A stretch of DNA of 64,000 nucleotides, from positions 372,001-436,000 of the forward strand of contig CBDCEM010000003.1 of assembly GCA_965215825.1 (NCBI GenBank), read 5' to 3'. Below are positions 48,088 through 57,983 of the stretch, piece by piece. Positions within the stretch are counted from its first letter, which is position 1. Each line of letters starts with the position of its first letter. The position numbers were made by a program, and so were the translations under genes. Below the pieces are notes generated by a model. The model saw nothing but the letters and a program-made list of their open reading frames with translations. It searched no databases and was not told the DNA's origin. Origin of the DNA: JAWPMT01 sp965215825. GTDB lineage: Bacteria > Bacteroidota > Bacteroidia > Cytophagales > Cyclobacteriaceae.

Positions 48088-51000
48088 TTATTGACCACCT
48101 TCTACATAAGGAGCGCCAGCGGCTTTGAGTTTCTCATCCAGCTCACTCATTTTTTGTTGTGCCTGTCGCATGCTATTCGAAATGCCATTTAGTGCATCAT
48201 TGACAAGGTCTAGTGTGCGTTTGTGAGTGGGGGTAGGGCCGTAGGTAGATCGACTGATACCTCGATCTACCGCGAAAAGTCGGTCTCCAATAGTAGGTTT
48301 GGTTTTTTCCCCAATTTCTCTCTTAGTAGCCATTCCATACATAGCTGCATCTATTTCCAATATTTGCTGTTGCAACGCGTGAATTTCTTCGTCCAATAAG
48401 CCAGGTGCAGTTGAGGCATTCCTGAGTGCTTTTTGCATCGCATCAACGCGCTTCATCATGTTTGAGAGCTTGAGGTCTGCTGTCGATACCCTTCTTACGG
48501 TTTCGTCATAGGCCCTCCAGAATTCCGCTGTTGCTTCCGGGGATGAACCTGGCAGTGCACCCTCCCTCAATCGCTCTACATCAAATTGAATGGGGTCTGA
48601 AAGCGAAGTGACTTTCCCATTGATTTGCTTGTACAACTGCGCTGTATAGGTTCCTGGAGCTGCCATCATTCCTTGCGGTTGGAAACTTTCCCCGCCTGCC
48701 ATTCTCAATGCATTTGGAGCTGGAAAACGCAAATCCCAGGTAATACGATGCATCCCTTTCCTGGCTGTACCTGAAACTCTTCGGATCACGTTTCCTCTTT
48801 GGTCTGCAATAGCTATCCACACTTTCGGAGAAGCTTCTCTTTTCTCTTTTTCAACGGACTCCCAGCCAGGGAAGGATGCAGTTTTACCTTTTTCGGCTTC
48901 TTTCCTGTCCTCTGCTAAAGTTGTATAACCTTCTTTGAGGTAGTAGGTGAAAGTCGCGCCAAAGTCCGGATTAGGAGCGACGTAGTGTTGTGCACCCTGG
49001 GACCCTTTTTCATCATCAAAACTTAGATGCGAACGAGGAATGTACCACCAGGCTTTTCTGGTATTGAACAATGCGGCTTCTTGTTCCAGTTTTGTTTTAG
49101 ATACTTCTCTCAGAAAACTATAGTCGTCGAAAATGAAAAAACCTCTACCAAAAGACGCACCCACCAGGTCATTTTCTCGCTTTTGAATGGCAAGGTCTCG
49201 GAATGAAATAACAGGTACACCGCCTTCAAGTTTGGTCCATGTACTGGCGGCATCCACGGTAAAGTAAATTCCAAATTCTGTTCCAAGAAACATCAATTCC
49301 GGTTTTTCATGGTCCTGAACAATTCTCCAAACCAGGGTTCTGTCAGGGATGTTGCCACGGATAGAGGTCCAGGAAGCTCCACGATCAGTGCTTTTTGCCA
49401 AGTAAGGCTGAAAGTCGCCATACTTGTGATTGTCTAAAACCACATATACTGTATTAGCGTCATGTAGATCCGCCTTAATATCATTTACAAAAGCAGTAGC
49501 CGGTACCCCAGGAATTGCATTTACATTGACCTTTCTCCAGCTATCACCTCCATTTTCAGTAACCTGAATCAGACCATCATCCGTCCCAATGTAAATCAGC
49601 CCTTCCTGCTGTGAAGATTCTGAAACAGATGTAATGGTGTTGTAATTGGACATGGCCAGTACATCCCATGGAGAATCCCAACTTTGTGTACTACCCATGA
49701 TCGGTAATTCCAGCCGATTTTGATTTTTGGTCAGGTCTCCTGAAATAGCAGTCCATTCGTCACCTCGATTATCAGAACGCCAGACACGTTGAGAAGCGAA
49801 GTAGATTCGAGAAGATTGATGCGGACTCACAAAAATCGGAGCATCCCAGTTGAATCTTTCATAAGGCTCATCAGGTCCTGCTTGCGGCTGAATATCTACT
49901 ACTTCACCAGTGGTCATATCCACACGGGATAAGTTTCCTTCCTGACGTTCTGCATACAAGATATCCGGATTGCCGGGTTCAGTGGCTGGCTGATGTCCAT
50001 CCCAATTGAGTACCACACGCCAATCGGAATTTTGAATTCCATGAACATTGTCTGTTCTGGAGGGACCGCCTTCCGTGCTGTTGTCCTGGGTTCCTCCGTA
50101 AACATTATAAAAAGGTTCCGCGTCATCCACGGCTACTTTGTAAAACTGAGTTATCGGAATATTTTCCATATATCGCCAGTTTTGGGCATCGTCGAAACTT
50201 TCATATACACCTCCATCTGATCCGATCATGATATAATCAGGGTCACTCATTTTGAAGGCCAATGCATGATCATCTCCATGTCGATGCTGCCTGTTAAAAG
50301 GTTTAAACGTTTTTCCCCCATCCAATGAAATTTCAGAAGTGTTACTCATCATATACAACCTGTCGAAATGATGTGGGGAAGCATAAATTTCCTGATAGTA
50401 ATGTGGTCCTGTTCCACCACCCACAGCATCTGCTCCTTTGACCCATGTTTCCCCGCGATCAGCAGAACGATAAACAGCTCCTTTTCTCCGATTCAACTCT
50501 ATAGCAGCATAAACAACATCTGGTTGTTGGAATGAGATTGCCAAACCAATTTTCCCCATTTTTCCTTTAGGTAGTCCATTGCTGAGTTTCTTCCAGGTTT
50601 CTCCACCATCTTCACTTTTGTATAGGGCTGTTTTTGGTCCGCCTCCCATGTATGCCGCGACATTTCGATGGTGCTGCCAGGTGGCTGCGTAAATTCTATT
50701 CGCATTGCGAGGGTCAACAACCATGTCTGCTACTCCTGTCCATTCCTCATCACCGAGGGTTTTCTTCCATGTTTTCCCCCCGTCTGTGGATTTGAAAAAT
50801 CCTCTTTCGCCGCCGGGACTCCAGAGTGGTCCTTGTGAAGCCACATAAATAATATCTGAATTCTCCGGATGTACAATGATCTTAGATAAGTGCTCAGATT
50901 TTTTGAGACCCATATTGGTCCAGGTGTTTCCTCCATCCTCACTTTTGTAGATGCCGTCACCATAGGCTAGGTGTCGACCTCCTACATTTTCACCAGTTCC

Positions 51001-51357
51001 AACCCAAACCACATGTGGGTTCCGAGGATCAAGCGCTATGCATCCTGTCGCAAAGGAGCCCTGATCGTCAAAAATAGGATTCCAGGTGATTCCGGCATTC
51101 ACCGTTTTCCAGACTCCTCCGGAGGCCACAGCTACATACCAGACACTTTCGTTTTCCGGGTGAATCGCCAGGTCCGATATTCTGCCAGACATAAAAGCTG
51201 GACCGATGTTTCTTAATTTGATGTCCTTGAATGTCTCCGAAGGGATTGCTTGTGTGGTTGTAGGGCTTGTGTTTCCACGTCTGCGCCTTTGCGCTGAAGC
51301 ATCCAGAGCAATCAGAGCAATAATTGAAAAGAGCAAGATTTTCGATAGAATTCGCAT
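48088..51357 (-). CDS. Large secreted BNR/sortilin-type beta-propeller protein (annotated elsewhere as glycosyl hydrolase)
   Basis: 1089 residues with a signal peptide ('LLFSIIALIALDASAQ', cut about residue 22). From residue 60 to about 760 there are at least eight S/A-x-D-x-G-x-T-W Asp-box repeats ('SEDGGNTW', 'STDGGKTW', 'SADRGETW', 'TENGGDSW', 'STDRGASW'), the hallmark of BNR/VPS10-type propellers. The C-terminal 250 residues hold a beta domain ('RRVSGTARKGMHRITWDLRF') and a helical end. Such proteins are abundant in Bacteroidota and are often named glycosyl hydrolase without evidence; catalytic residues are not identifiable here. It is probably periplasmic or surface exposed. Confidence 0.85.
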   Translation of the reverse strand: MRILSKILLFSIIALIALDASAQRRRRGNTSPTTTQAIPSETFKDIKLRNIGPAFMSGRISDLAIHPENESVWYVAVASGGVWKTVNAGITWNPIFDDQGSFATGCIALDPRNPHVVWVGTGENVGGRHLAYGDGIYKSEDGGNTWTNMGLKKSEHLSKIIVHPENSDIIYVASQGPLWSPGGERGFFKSTDGGKTWKKTLGDEEWTGVADMVVDPRNANRIYAATWQHHRNVAAYMGGGPKTALYKSEDGGETWKKLSNGLPKGKMGKIGLAISFQQPDVVYAAIELNRRKGAVYRSADRGETWVKGADAVGGGTGPHYYQEIYASPHHFDRLYMMSNTSEISLDGGKTFKPFNRQHRHGDDHALAFKMSDPDYIMIGSDGGVYESFDDAQNWRYMENIPITQFYKVAVDDAEPFYNVYGGTQDNSTEGGPSRTDNVHGIQNSDWRVVLNWDGHQPATEPGNPDILYAERQEGNLSRVDMTTGEVVDIQPQAGPDEPYERFNWDAPIFVSPHQSSRIYFASQRVWRSDNRGDEWTAISGDLTKNQNRLELPIMGSTQSWDSPWDVLAMSNYNTITSVSESSQQEGLIYIGTDDGLIQVTENGGDSWRKVNVNAIPGVPATAFVNDIKADLHDANTVYVVLDNHKYGDFQPYLAKSTDRGASWTSIRGNIPDRTLVWRIVQDHEKPELMFLGTEFGIYFTVDAASTWTKLEGGVPVISFRDLAIQKRENDLVGASFGRGFFIFDDYSFLREVSKTKLEQEAALFNTRKAWWYIPRSHLSFDDEKGSQGAQHYVAPNPDFGATFTYYLKEGYTTLAEDRKEAEKGKTASFPGWESVEKEKREASPKVWIAIADQRGNVIRRVSGTARKGMHRITWDLRFPAPNALRMAGGESFQPQGMMAAPGTYTAQLYKQINGKVTSLSDPIQFDVERLREGALPGSSPEATAEFWRAYDETVRRVSTADLKLSNMMKRVDAMQKALRNASTAPGLLDEEIHALQQQILEIDAAMYGMATKREIGEKTKPTIGDRLFAVDRGISRSTYGPTPTHKRTLDLVNDALNGISNSMRQAQQKMSELDEKLKAAGAPYVEGGQ

Positions 51358-51625
51358 GATTGATTTTCTTAATTATCATTCAAGTTAAATCCTAGATCAA
51401 AAGATCAATTACTGAAATATTTAAGCGGTCGAGTCCATTGATGGGAACCTAAAGTAAAGGAATATTATTAATGTGACGCACAAGAGTTCAAGATGATTTG
51501 ATGTTAAGACCATGGCCTATGGATTCTCAGGCGAACTATGTCACAAAGGCTCGGAACTATCTTGAAGAACTGGGCCAGATGAAAATATCCAATCGCGACT
51601 CGTGGCATTAAATTAAATTGCTTTC

Positions 51626-52534
51626 GTGAACAGGCTCAAACTTGCCCGATTACTACTGTTTTTTGCTAAGGCATTGCCCCGACGATATTCCCTTCGGTCA
51701 GAAGAAGTAAAACGTCCACCTTTTTTTATTCTCAATGCTGGTAGAAGTGGCAGCACCTTATTGAATCGAATTCTGAATGAGCATCCCGAGTTGGGACTCC
51801 CATCCGAACAATATTTCCTTGGCCCGGCTGTTTTCAAGTATCATTTCTATAATTACATGATCTGGCGAGATCTGATACAAGTGATTGTGGGTGAATTATG
51901 GGATGAGCGGAAGCATACATGGAATTTAGAATTGAGACCGATTCTTCGGAATATGATTGACTTAGATGCAAGAGAACGATCACTTCAACATGTAGTGGAT
52001 TTCCTGTATCGAGGGATCGTAGATAAAACCTATTGGGGAGACAGCACGCCCTTAAATACAGTCTATTTCAAAGAACTATATCATCTGTTCCCAAAAGCGA
52101 AGTATATATTTCTGTTTCGTGATGGCAGAGATGTAGTGACTTCATATAAATCGGGAGGCCCGAATGCGTTTGGAGAATTGGCTAGGGTCGAGGAGAGTAC
52201 TTCTCGATGGCTTTTGAATGCCAGGGCTATGCAATGGTATTCACAACGTACCTCTGTGTTGGAAATTAGATATGAAACGCTAATGAATGATACAGAGGTT
52301 GAACTTAATAGAATTTGTGAGTTTTTAGGAGTGGGTCCAATGCCGGATAATTGGGTAGATTATAAAAGCCGGATTCCTAATGCTGAGTTCTTTAAACCGT
52401 CTCATCATGATTCCATTCACCGTGCACCGTTCACATCTTCTATTGGCAAGTGGGAATCCATATTGACTAAAGAAGAAGTGGAGTATTGTGAGAAAGTGAT
52501 GGGCTCACAATTGAAAAAGTACGGTTACGTTTAG
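51626..52534 (+). CDS. Sulfotransferase family protein
   Basis: 302 residues from a GTG start. The PAPS 5'-phosphosulfate loop is 'FILNAGRSGSTLLNRIL' (about 31-47) and the 3'-phosphate motif 'YIFLFRDGRDVVTSYKSGG' (about 158-176). 'YETLMND' and the C-terminal 'SSIGKWESILTKEE' are typical of the Sulfotransfer_1/3 group. A glycosyltransferase starts two bases after the stop, so the pair may build a sulfated glycan. Function of the acceptor is inferred from this neighbour only. Confidence 0.88.
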   Translation: MNRLKLARLLLFFAKALPRRYSLRSEEVKRPPFFILNAGRSGSTLLNRILNEHPELGLPSEQYFLGPAVFKYHFYNYMIWRDLIQVIVGELWDERKHTWNLELRPILRNMIDLDARERSLQHVVDFLYRGIVDKTYWGDSTPLNTVYFKELYHLFPKAKYIFLFRDGRDVVTSYKSGGPNAFGELARVEESTSRWLLNARAMQWYSQRTSVLEIRYETLMNDTEVELNRICEFLGVGPMPDNWVDYKSRIPNAEFFKPSHHDSIHRAPFTSSIGKWESILTKEEVEYCEKVMGSQLKKYGYV

Positions 52535-52536
52535 AG

Positions 52537-53745
52537 ATGCGGATATTTATCATTCCATCATGGTATCCGGCACCCGCTCAACCCAATGCCGGGATTTTCT
52601 TCAAAGAACAAGCTAGTTTGTATGCGCAATTCTTCCCTGAGGACAAAATTGGAATTGTGAGTTGGGGACAAAATGATGTACGCCTTCTCCTGGAGAAACG
52701 GCAATTCATTAGAATTCCCGAGAAGATAATAAAGGCGGGAGGTATAAAATCAAAAGAGATTACTCATTCTAAAAATTTTATGGAGTGGTTCCATCCGGAA
52801 CTAACCTGGACCAGAAAGTGGAGAAGAGGCAATATTACAAGTATCACTGATGCATGTGATCGAGCTTTTATAAAATTTTCGAATCAATTTGGAAGGCCGC
52901 AAATTATACACGCGCATGTAGGTTATCCCGGAGGATATATTGCCTGGAAGCTTTCAGAAAAATATGATATTCCTTTTGTGATCACTGAGCACATGGGACC
53001 TTTTCCGTTTCCGGATTTTAGTGATAAGAAGAAGGTAAGTAGGCTCTTAATTGACCCGCTCAAGCAATCGCATCTGGTCTTGGCTGTTTCAGATCACCTG
53101 AGACTGGAGCTTGAAAAGTTTGGCATTTCTTCTGTAGTCTATCATAATTTCATTAATGATCAATTCTTCAATGTAAAGAAGGTAACCTCAAAATCCGAAG
53201 CATTTAGGTTATTGCATATTGGCCGTCTAGCTCCAGAAAAACGGCAAAATGACTTGCTAAATGCCCTGGCTTTGTTGCCTGATTCGATTGATTATAAACT
53301 TACCGTAGCTGGAGATGGAACTTTGAAAACTGAACTGCTGAAATTGGCTGTAGATTTAGGTCTCGATGATCGGATCACTTTTAAAGGGAACCTGGATCGT
53401 GATCAAATCAGGGAACAAATCCAAACTAATGACCTGATGATCCTAAGCAGTAGTTATGAAAATTTACCAGTCTCAATTCTAGAGGCCTTTGCTTGTGGCA
53501 AACCTGTAGTAGCTACAAAGTGTGGTGGTCCGGAGGAGATGATCAACGAAGTAAATGGCTTATTAGCCAAGGCTTTTGATCCAATGGATCTTGCAAAACA
53601 GGTAAATCAGATGATAAATGAATTGAAGAGATATGAAGCTCCGGTAATTCGAAAAGACTTTGAAGAAAGATACGGGCGTCAAAACGCCTTGGAGAGACTT
53701 AGAAAGATATATCTGGAAGTACTGGAGCGTTACCACTCACAGTAG
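52537..53745 (+). CDS. Glycosyltransferase family 4 protein
   Basis: 402 residues, GT-B fold. The N-terminal half has 'MRIFIIPSWYPAPAQPNAGIF' (split), and 'IIHAHVGYPGGYIAWKLS' with 'FVITEHMGPF'. The C-terminal donor domain has 'LLHIGRLAPEKRQNDLLNAL' and the E-x7-E motif in 'YENLPVSILEAFACGKPVVATKCGGPEE' (two pieces, near 305-335). Such enzymes add a sugar from a nucleotide donor to a lipid-linked or cell-surface glycan. It is translationally close to the preceding sulfotransferase. Its last 16 bases overlap the end of the convergent GNAT-like gene. Confidence 0.92.
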   Translation: MRIFIIPSWYPAPAQPNAGIFFKEQASLYAQFFPEDKIGIVSWGQNDVRLLLEKRQFIRIPEKIIKAGGIKSKEITHSKNFMEWFHPELTWTRKWRRGNITSITDACDRAFIKFSNQFGRPQIIHAHVGYPGGYIAWKLSEKYDIPFVITEHMGPFPFPDFSDKKKVSRLLIDPLKQSHLVLAVSDHLRLELEKFGISSVVYHNFINDQFFNVKKVTSKSEAFRLLHIGRLAPEKRQNDLLNALALLPDSIDYKLTVAGDGTLKTELLKLAVDLGLDDRITFKGNLDRDQIREQIQTNDLMILSSSYENLPVSILEAFACGKPVVATKCGGPEEMINEVNGLLAKAFDPMDLAKQVNQMINELKRYEAPVIRKDFEERYGRQNALERLRKIYLEVLERYHSQ

Positions 53746-54644
53746 ATCGTAGATTTGGTGGTTGGCAAGGCGCCTAGCCTTTCTTTGAAATCATATAGCC
53801 CTTGTTGCAACTCTCCATTGGTGGAAGAAACCCCCAGGTCCAGGTGTTGAATATTCAGACGACTACATTTTTGGTAGATCAACTCCACAAGGCCAACCAT
53901 CGGGCTCTGTTTTCGATAGCGGTAATCTGTTGCTGGTAAATAATAGTACATGTGATTTTGATTAACCCGACAAGTAATTACCGCGGATACGAGTTGATCT
54001 CCAGAACGTGCCGTGAAAACATCATACTTACCTTGGAGACTGAAACATAAATCCATCAGCTTGTCTAACTCAATGTTAATTTTCAGCCCCTGGTCGGCGC
54101 GGCAATCTGCTATAAACCTGTGGCATTCTGAAAGAACATCTGTTGAGGTAGGCTCCATACTTATCTTGATTTTGCCGGAACGGAGTTTCTTTAACTTCCT
54201 TCGTTCCATTAGATGTAGCTTCGATTCGAAATCACCATCGATAAGGATGTGTTGATTGGTTTCTTCTAAGATTACCTCAAAGTCAATGGATTTCCATATA
54301 TCCCTATTAAAAGAACTGTAAATAGCGGAGGGTAGAGTCACCTGCATTTTACAAATCGAATCCCCTGCAAGCGTTTCTTTGATGAATGCAAGGAAGTGCT
54401 TTATGGATTCCAATGAGAGGTTGGGATTTACCCAAATTGCACCGAAAGGACTTTTACTCAAACTTGTTGCCAGGTCATTTTTACAGTTGAAAACGATCGC
54501 TGCCATTAACTTCGATTGGTCGATAGCCGTAAATGCTACTGGATTCTCATAATTTTGAGCATGCAGATATGCTGGTTGGTAGAATAAGAAGTCGACTCCC
54601 TTTAACAGGTTGAACTTATCAGGAGTTATTTTTCTGAATTCCAA
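53730..54644 (-). CDS. GNAT/FemAB-like acyltransferase
   Basis: 304 residues with the double-GNAT shape of FemAB/BioF2-type acyltransferases. The N-terminal half holds 'KGVDFLFYQPAYLHAQNYENPVAF' (split), and the C-terminal half holds 'DQLVSAVITCRVNQNHMYYYLPATD', 'RYRKQSPMVGLVELIYQKC' and 'HLDLGVSSTNGELQQGLYDFKERLGA' (two pieces), a typical FemAB ending. These proteins transfer aminoacyl or acyl groups to cell-wall or polysaccharide acceptors. The convergent overlap with the glycosyltransferase suggests a shared surface-glycan locus. Substrate unknown. Confidence 0.75.
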   Translation of the reverse strand: MEFRKITPDKFNLLKGVDFLFYQPAYLHAQNYENPVAFTAIDQSKLMAAIVFNCKNDLATSLSKSPFGAIWVNPNLSLESIKHFLAFIKETLAGDSICKMQVTLPSAIYSSFNRDIWKSIDFEVILEETNQHILIDGDFESKLHLMERRKLKKLRSGKIKISMEPTSTDVLSECHRFIADCRADQGLKINIELDKLMDLCFSLQGKYDVFTARSGDQLVSAVITCRVNQNHMYYYLPATDYRYRKQSPMVGLVELIYQKCSRLNIQHLDLGVSSTNGELQQGLYDFKERLGALPTTKSTIYCEW

Positions 54645-54731
54645 ATTGGCGGGCTTTTTGTTTAGTCTAATGATTATGAATACCAGAAGCCGTGTGTAAA
54701 CGTTGTTCTAATTTGAGAAATTAAAATTCTT

Positions 54732-55847
54732 TTGGGAAGATTTCTGATCATTTGTTTTTGTTTCATTTCATTTTCTGTCCGTGCACAGTTTGAATTTTTC
54801 GGTCATCCTGAGCGCATGGAATTGGTAAAGAGGGGCGGTGACTTTATCTATAATCTGGAAGAAGATTCAGCCAACCTTTACATTGAAAAAGTACGAACAG
54901 AGCTCCCCGACCACCCAGTTGTGCCTTTAATGGAGGGCCTTTTGGTCTTGTGGCAAAATATCCCGGTCCTTGATTCTGTGTTTGAATCTTTTATCGGGAA
55001 GATGGATGAGGCTGTAAAACGATCCGAAAACTTGCCAGGAGGAATTAAGGAGAATGATGAAGCACTATTTTTTGCATTGGCAGCCAGAGGGTTGATGGCG
55101 GAGTATTTTGCTGATGTAGGGCAATACATGCGAGCTGTTGGCGAAGCCAATAAAGCTTACGGGCTTGTGAAAAGAGGGTTTGAGAAGACAGATGATATTA
55201 ATGAATTCTTGTTTACCTCGGGACTTTATAACTACTTCAGGGTGAAATATCCGGAAATCAACCCTGTCTATCGACCTTTTGTCTGGTTATTTAAGAGTGG
55301 AGATAAAAAGTTAGGATTAGAACAATTGGACCTGGCCACCAGGAATACAATCATTTCCAGGATAGAGGCTAACATATATATATCATATATATATCTAAGA
55401 TATGAGGATACCCCGGAAAAGGCGCAGGAATACCTTTCGTTTTTGATAGAAGAATATCCGAACAATACGTACTTGATTACAAAATACCTGGAATCACTCC
55501 GTTCAGATGAGTTTGTTTCCGAAATGCCACTTGAGCTGATTATGCAACTCCAGCAAACTGATAATTCGTATTCCCAGATGGCTGGATTTATTTTCAGGGG
55601 GCTTTATGTTGAGAAGGTGCTCCAAAAGCCTGATGAGGCGATCCAATATTACGCAAGAGGTATAGATATGGGCCAGGAGCTTCCGAATCACGGAGAGTTT
55701 TACAAAAGCCTCGGTTACCTTGGTATGGGCAGAATTACACGCAAGAAAAGACCTGGAACCTCAAGCGCTTATCTTAAAAAATCACTGGAATATGCTGAAA
55801 CGAAAGATGTGAAACGGGAAGCACGCGCATTGTTGCGAGAAGAGTGA
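54732..55847 (+). CDS. Exported TPR-like repeat protein
   Basis: 371 residues from a TTG start. A short signal peptide ('LIICFCFISFSVRA' cut before 'QFEFFG') sends it out of the cytoplasm. The remainder is helical with TPR-like pieces, for example 'ISYIYLRYEDTPEKAQEYLSFLIEEYPNN' and 'LQKPDEAIQYYARGIDMG', so it is probably a protein-interaction scaffold. I recognise no specific family. Its stop overlaps the GTG start of the YigZ gene (GTGA), indicating translational coupling. Confidence 0.7.
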   Translation: MGRFLIICFCFISFSVRAQFEFFGHPERMELVKRGGDFIYNLEEDSANLYIEKVRTELPDHPVVPLMEGLLVLWQNIPVLDSVFESFIGKMDEAVKRSENLPGGIKENDEALFFALAARGLMAEYFADVGQYMRAVGEANKAYGLVKRGFEKTDDINEFLFTSGLYNYFRVKYPEINPVYRPFVWLFKSGDKKLGLEQLDLATRNTIISRIEANIYISYIYLRYEDTPEKAQEYLSFLIEEYPNNTYLITKYLESLRSDEFVSEMPLELIMQLQQTDNSYSQMAGFIFRGLYVEKVLQKPDEAIQYYARGIDMGQELPNHGEFYKSLGYLGMGRITRKKRPGTSSAYLKKSLEYAETKDVKREARALLREE

Positions 55848-56443
55848 ATAGTTACTGGACTATAACTAAAGAGACCGATGGGTTTTTCAAAGATCGGGGG
55901 AGCAAGTTTCACAGTTTTGCTATTCCTGTGGAATCCGCGGCAGATGTGAAAATAGCATTAGAAGGCCTCAGAAAGGAATTTTATGATGCCAGGCATCACT
56001 GCTATGCCTATGCCGTGGGCATGGAGCAGCAACAGACCAGGGCTAACGACGATGGAGAACCTGGTCATTCTGCGGGAGACCCGATCCTGGGACAAATTCG
56101 TTCATTTGGATTGACAAATGTACTGGTTGTGGTCATTCGTTATTTTGGAGGCACCAAGCTGGGTGTTGGAGGTCTAATCCATGCGTATAAGACAGCAGCG
56201 GAGGATGCTTTAAAAAAAGTAACGAAGCACGAAATCTACCCCGTAGTTCGGTTCGAGTTGAATTATGAATATGATCAGACCACTACTGCTGAGCGAATTT
56301 TAGGGCTATTTGAGTTGCGGATTGTGGAACGAATATATGAAGCTTCATGCCGGGTAGTGGCAGAAATTAGATCAGAACAATTTGAGCAATTCATGGCGGC
56401 AAATGAACCTCCAAATCAATTGGTTATCAGAAAATTGGAGTAA
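55844..56443 (+). CDS. YigZ/IMPACT family protein
   Basis: 199 residues from a GTG start that shares four bases with the preceding stop. The IMPACT signature is complete: 'RGSKFHSFAIPV', 'ARHHCYAYAVG', 'NDDGEPGHSAGDPILGQI' and 'VVIRYFGGTKLGVGGLIHAYKTAAEDAL' (two pieces, about 97-126). A C-terminal DUF1949-like ferredoxin fold follows. The family is linked to translation control and possibly nucleic-acid binding, but the bacterial role is unclear. Confidence 0.92.
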   Translation: MNSYWTITKETDGFFKDRGSKFHSFAIPVESAADVKIALEGLRKEFYDARHHCYAYAVGMEQQQTRANDDGEPGHSAGDPILGQIRSFGLTNVLVVVIRYFGGTKLGVGGLIHAYKTAAEDALKKVTKHEIYPVVRFELNYEYDQTTTAERILGLFELRIVERIYEASCRVVAEIRSEQFEQFMAANEPPNQLVIRKLE

Positions 56444-56450
56444 GTGCCGC

Positions 56451-57137
56451 TCATTGAACCCGATGAATGATAAGCGGAACAGTAATCGGACCAGGTCCCT
56501 GATGATTAGGTGCAAACCATGCTCCTCCGTAGGTTTTCCAATCATCCCACGAAACCCTCATTCCCTGCAAGGGAATTATACTGGTCCACATTTCCCAGGC
56601 GGTAGGTAGTCCATTCTCATCAAGGTACCAGAGATAACTATCTCCAGGGGTTACTCCTCCCGACGTATATGTAATCAACAAAGCTGGCCCTTCCTCCGTT
56701 TCTATCAAACTTCTCTCTGTACCCGGGTCCCGAATCTTGTAGGGCGCGACTAGCCAAAAAGAATCATTTGCAAAATATGACCAGGCGTCTTGAATGGCTT
56801 GTTGCTCTGTTTCACCGATTAATGCAATGCCATTTTTGGTCGCAGTTCCAGTAAGATCATCGGGAGAAAGTTTGACTTCAAAGTCCTCCCATTTTACAAT
56901 GACCTGGTTATCTTTTTTATTCCAGGCAAAATGGTGATTATCCCGAAAGGTCCATTCCAAATAGGTAAGCTGGTTATAAGCTTCAGCATTGATTGCTTTG
57001 AGCATTTTGTCCGCCAATGCTTCAGCGTCTTTACCCGTTTTTCCTTCAGGTAAGGATTTGCTAGCAATTTTGACGGAAGCAAAAATGATTATGACAAGAC
57101 TCACAAGTATAATGGTTGCCCATTTCAGATATTTCAT
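56451..57137 (-). CDS. Conserved membrane-anchored protein, unknown function
   Basis: 228 residues. A single N-terminal helix (about 5-27, 'WATIILVSLVIIIFASVKIA') anchors a soluble domain of about 200 residues outside the cytoplasm. The domain is rich in Trp and Gly ('WTSIIPLQGMRVSWDDWKTYGGAWFAPNHQGPG', split), with 'LTYLEWTFRDNHHFAWNKK' earlier. The layout is like a LolA/LolB-type or outer-membrane lipoprotein-sorting relative, but I cannot show this. It converges with yigZ across seven bases. Confidence 0.6.
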   Translation of the reverse strand: MKYLKWATIILVSLVIIIFASVKIASKSLPEGKTGKDAEALADKMLKAINAEAYNQLTYLEWTFRDNHHFAWNKKDNQVIVKWEDFEVKLSPDDLTGTATKNGIALIGETEQQAIQDAWSYFANDSFWLVAPYKIRDPGTERSLIETEEGPALLITYTSGGVTPGDSYLWYLDENGLPTAWEMWTSIIPLQGMRVSWDDWKTYGGAWFAPNHQGPGPITVPLIIHRVQ

Positions 57138-57303
57138 GGTTGGTCAGGATTGATCCAAATTTCAGAATTCACAAAATTAAGTATTAACTGCGGTCCCCAT
57201 GAATAACGTTGTTCTGTGTATTGATAAAATTGATATTGAATAAACTGTTCAGTGAGTTTCAGGATGAACGAGGTTGAGGTACTTTTGATTGAATCATTTT
57301 TTT

Positions 57304-57840
57304 ATGGAACAAGACATTACACAACTTCAATATCCCATTGGGAAATTCGAGACTCCACATGACTTAGATCAGACCAAGGTAGATGTGTGGATAGGGACTA
57401 TAGCCCGGTTTCCATCAGACTTAAAAAAACTTGTGTCAGGATTGAGTGAGGAGCAGTTGAATACGCCCTATCGTCCTGGTGGGTGGACCATTCGTCAATT
57501 GGTACATCATGTAGGTGATAGTCATATGAATAGTTATGTCCGGTTTAAATGGACCTTGACCGAAGACAAACCGATTATCAAAGCATATCATGAGGATCGG
57601 TGGGCTGAACTACCAGACTCCAATGGTGACATTGCCCCTGCATTGGCCCTGGTAGAAGCATTGCATAAGAAATGGGAAGTTTTACTTAGGCAAATGTGCA
57701 AGGAAGATTTACTGTGTTCATTTGTTCATCCCGAGTCGAAAGCTGAAATTCCACTTTGGGTTAACGTTGGTTTATACGATTGGCACTGCAGACATCATCT
57801 AGCTCATATTTCGGAACTTGTTAAGCGTGAAGGTTGGTAG
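57304..57840 (+). CDS. YfiT/DinB-family putative metal-dependent transferase
   Basis: 178 residues from ATG 57304 (an in-frame TTG 15 bases upstream is less likely). It is a four-helix DinB fold with the YfiT-type metal ligands: His69 in 'RQLVHHVGDSHMN', His161 and His165 in 'YDWHCRHHLAHI'. 'YRPGGWTIRQLVHH' and 'DRWAELPD' are typical of the group called YfiT bacillithiol transferase. Members are thought to transfer low-molecular-weight thiols such as bacillithiol. Whether this organism makes bacillithiol is not shown here; the window encodes ergothioneine enzymes instead. Confidence 0.85.
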   Translation: MEQDITQLQYPIGKFETPHDLDQTKVDVWIGTIARFPSDLKKLVSGLSEEQLNTPYRPGGWTIRQLVHHVGDSHMNSYVRFKWTLTEDKPIIKAYHEDRWAELPDSNGDIAPALALVEALHKKWEVLLRQMCKEDLLCSFVHPESKAEIPLWVNVGLYDWHCRHHLAHISELVKREGW

Positions 57841-57983
57841 GGTTTCGATTATGTGGTGAAATCATATGACTATTTAATATACCCAAGAATTTTAGTTGGT
57901 GATCGCAATGCAAGGACTTTTTAGACCAAATTGGACTGACTTGAGATATTCTTAATATTTTTAATGAACTGACAAATAATTTT

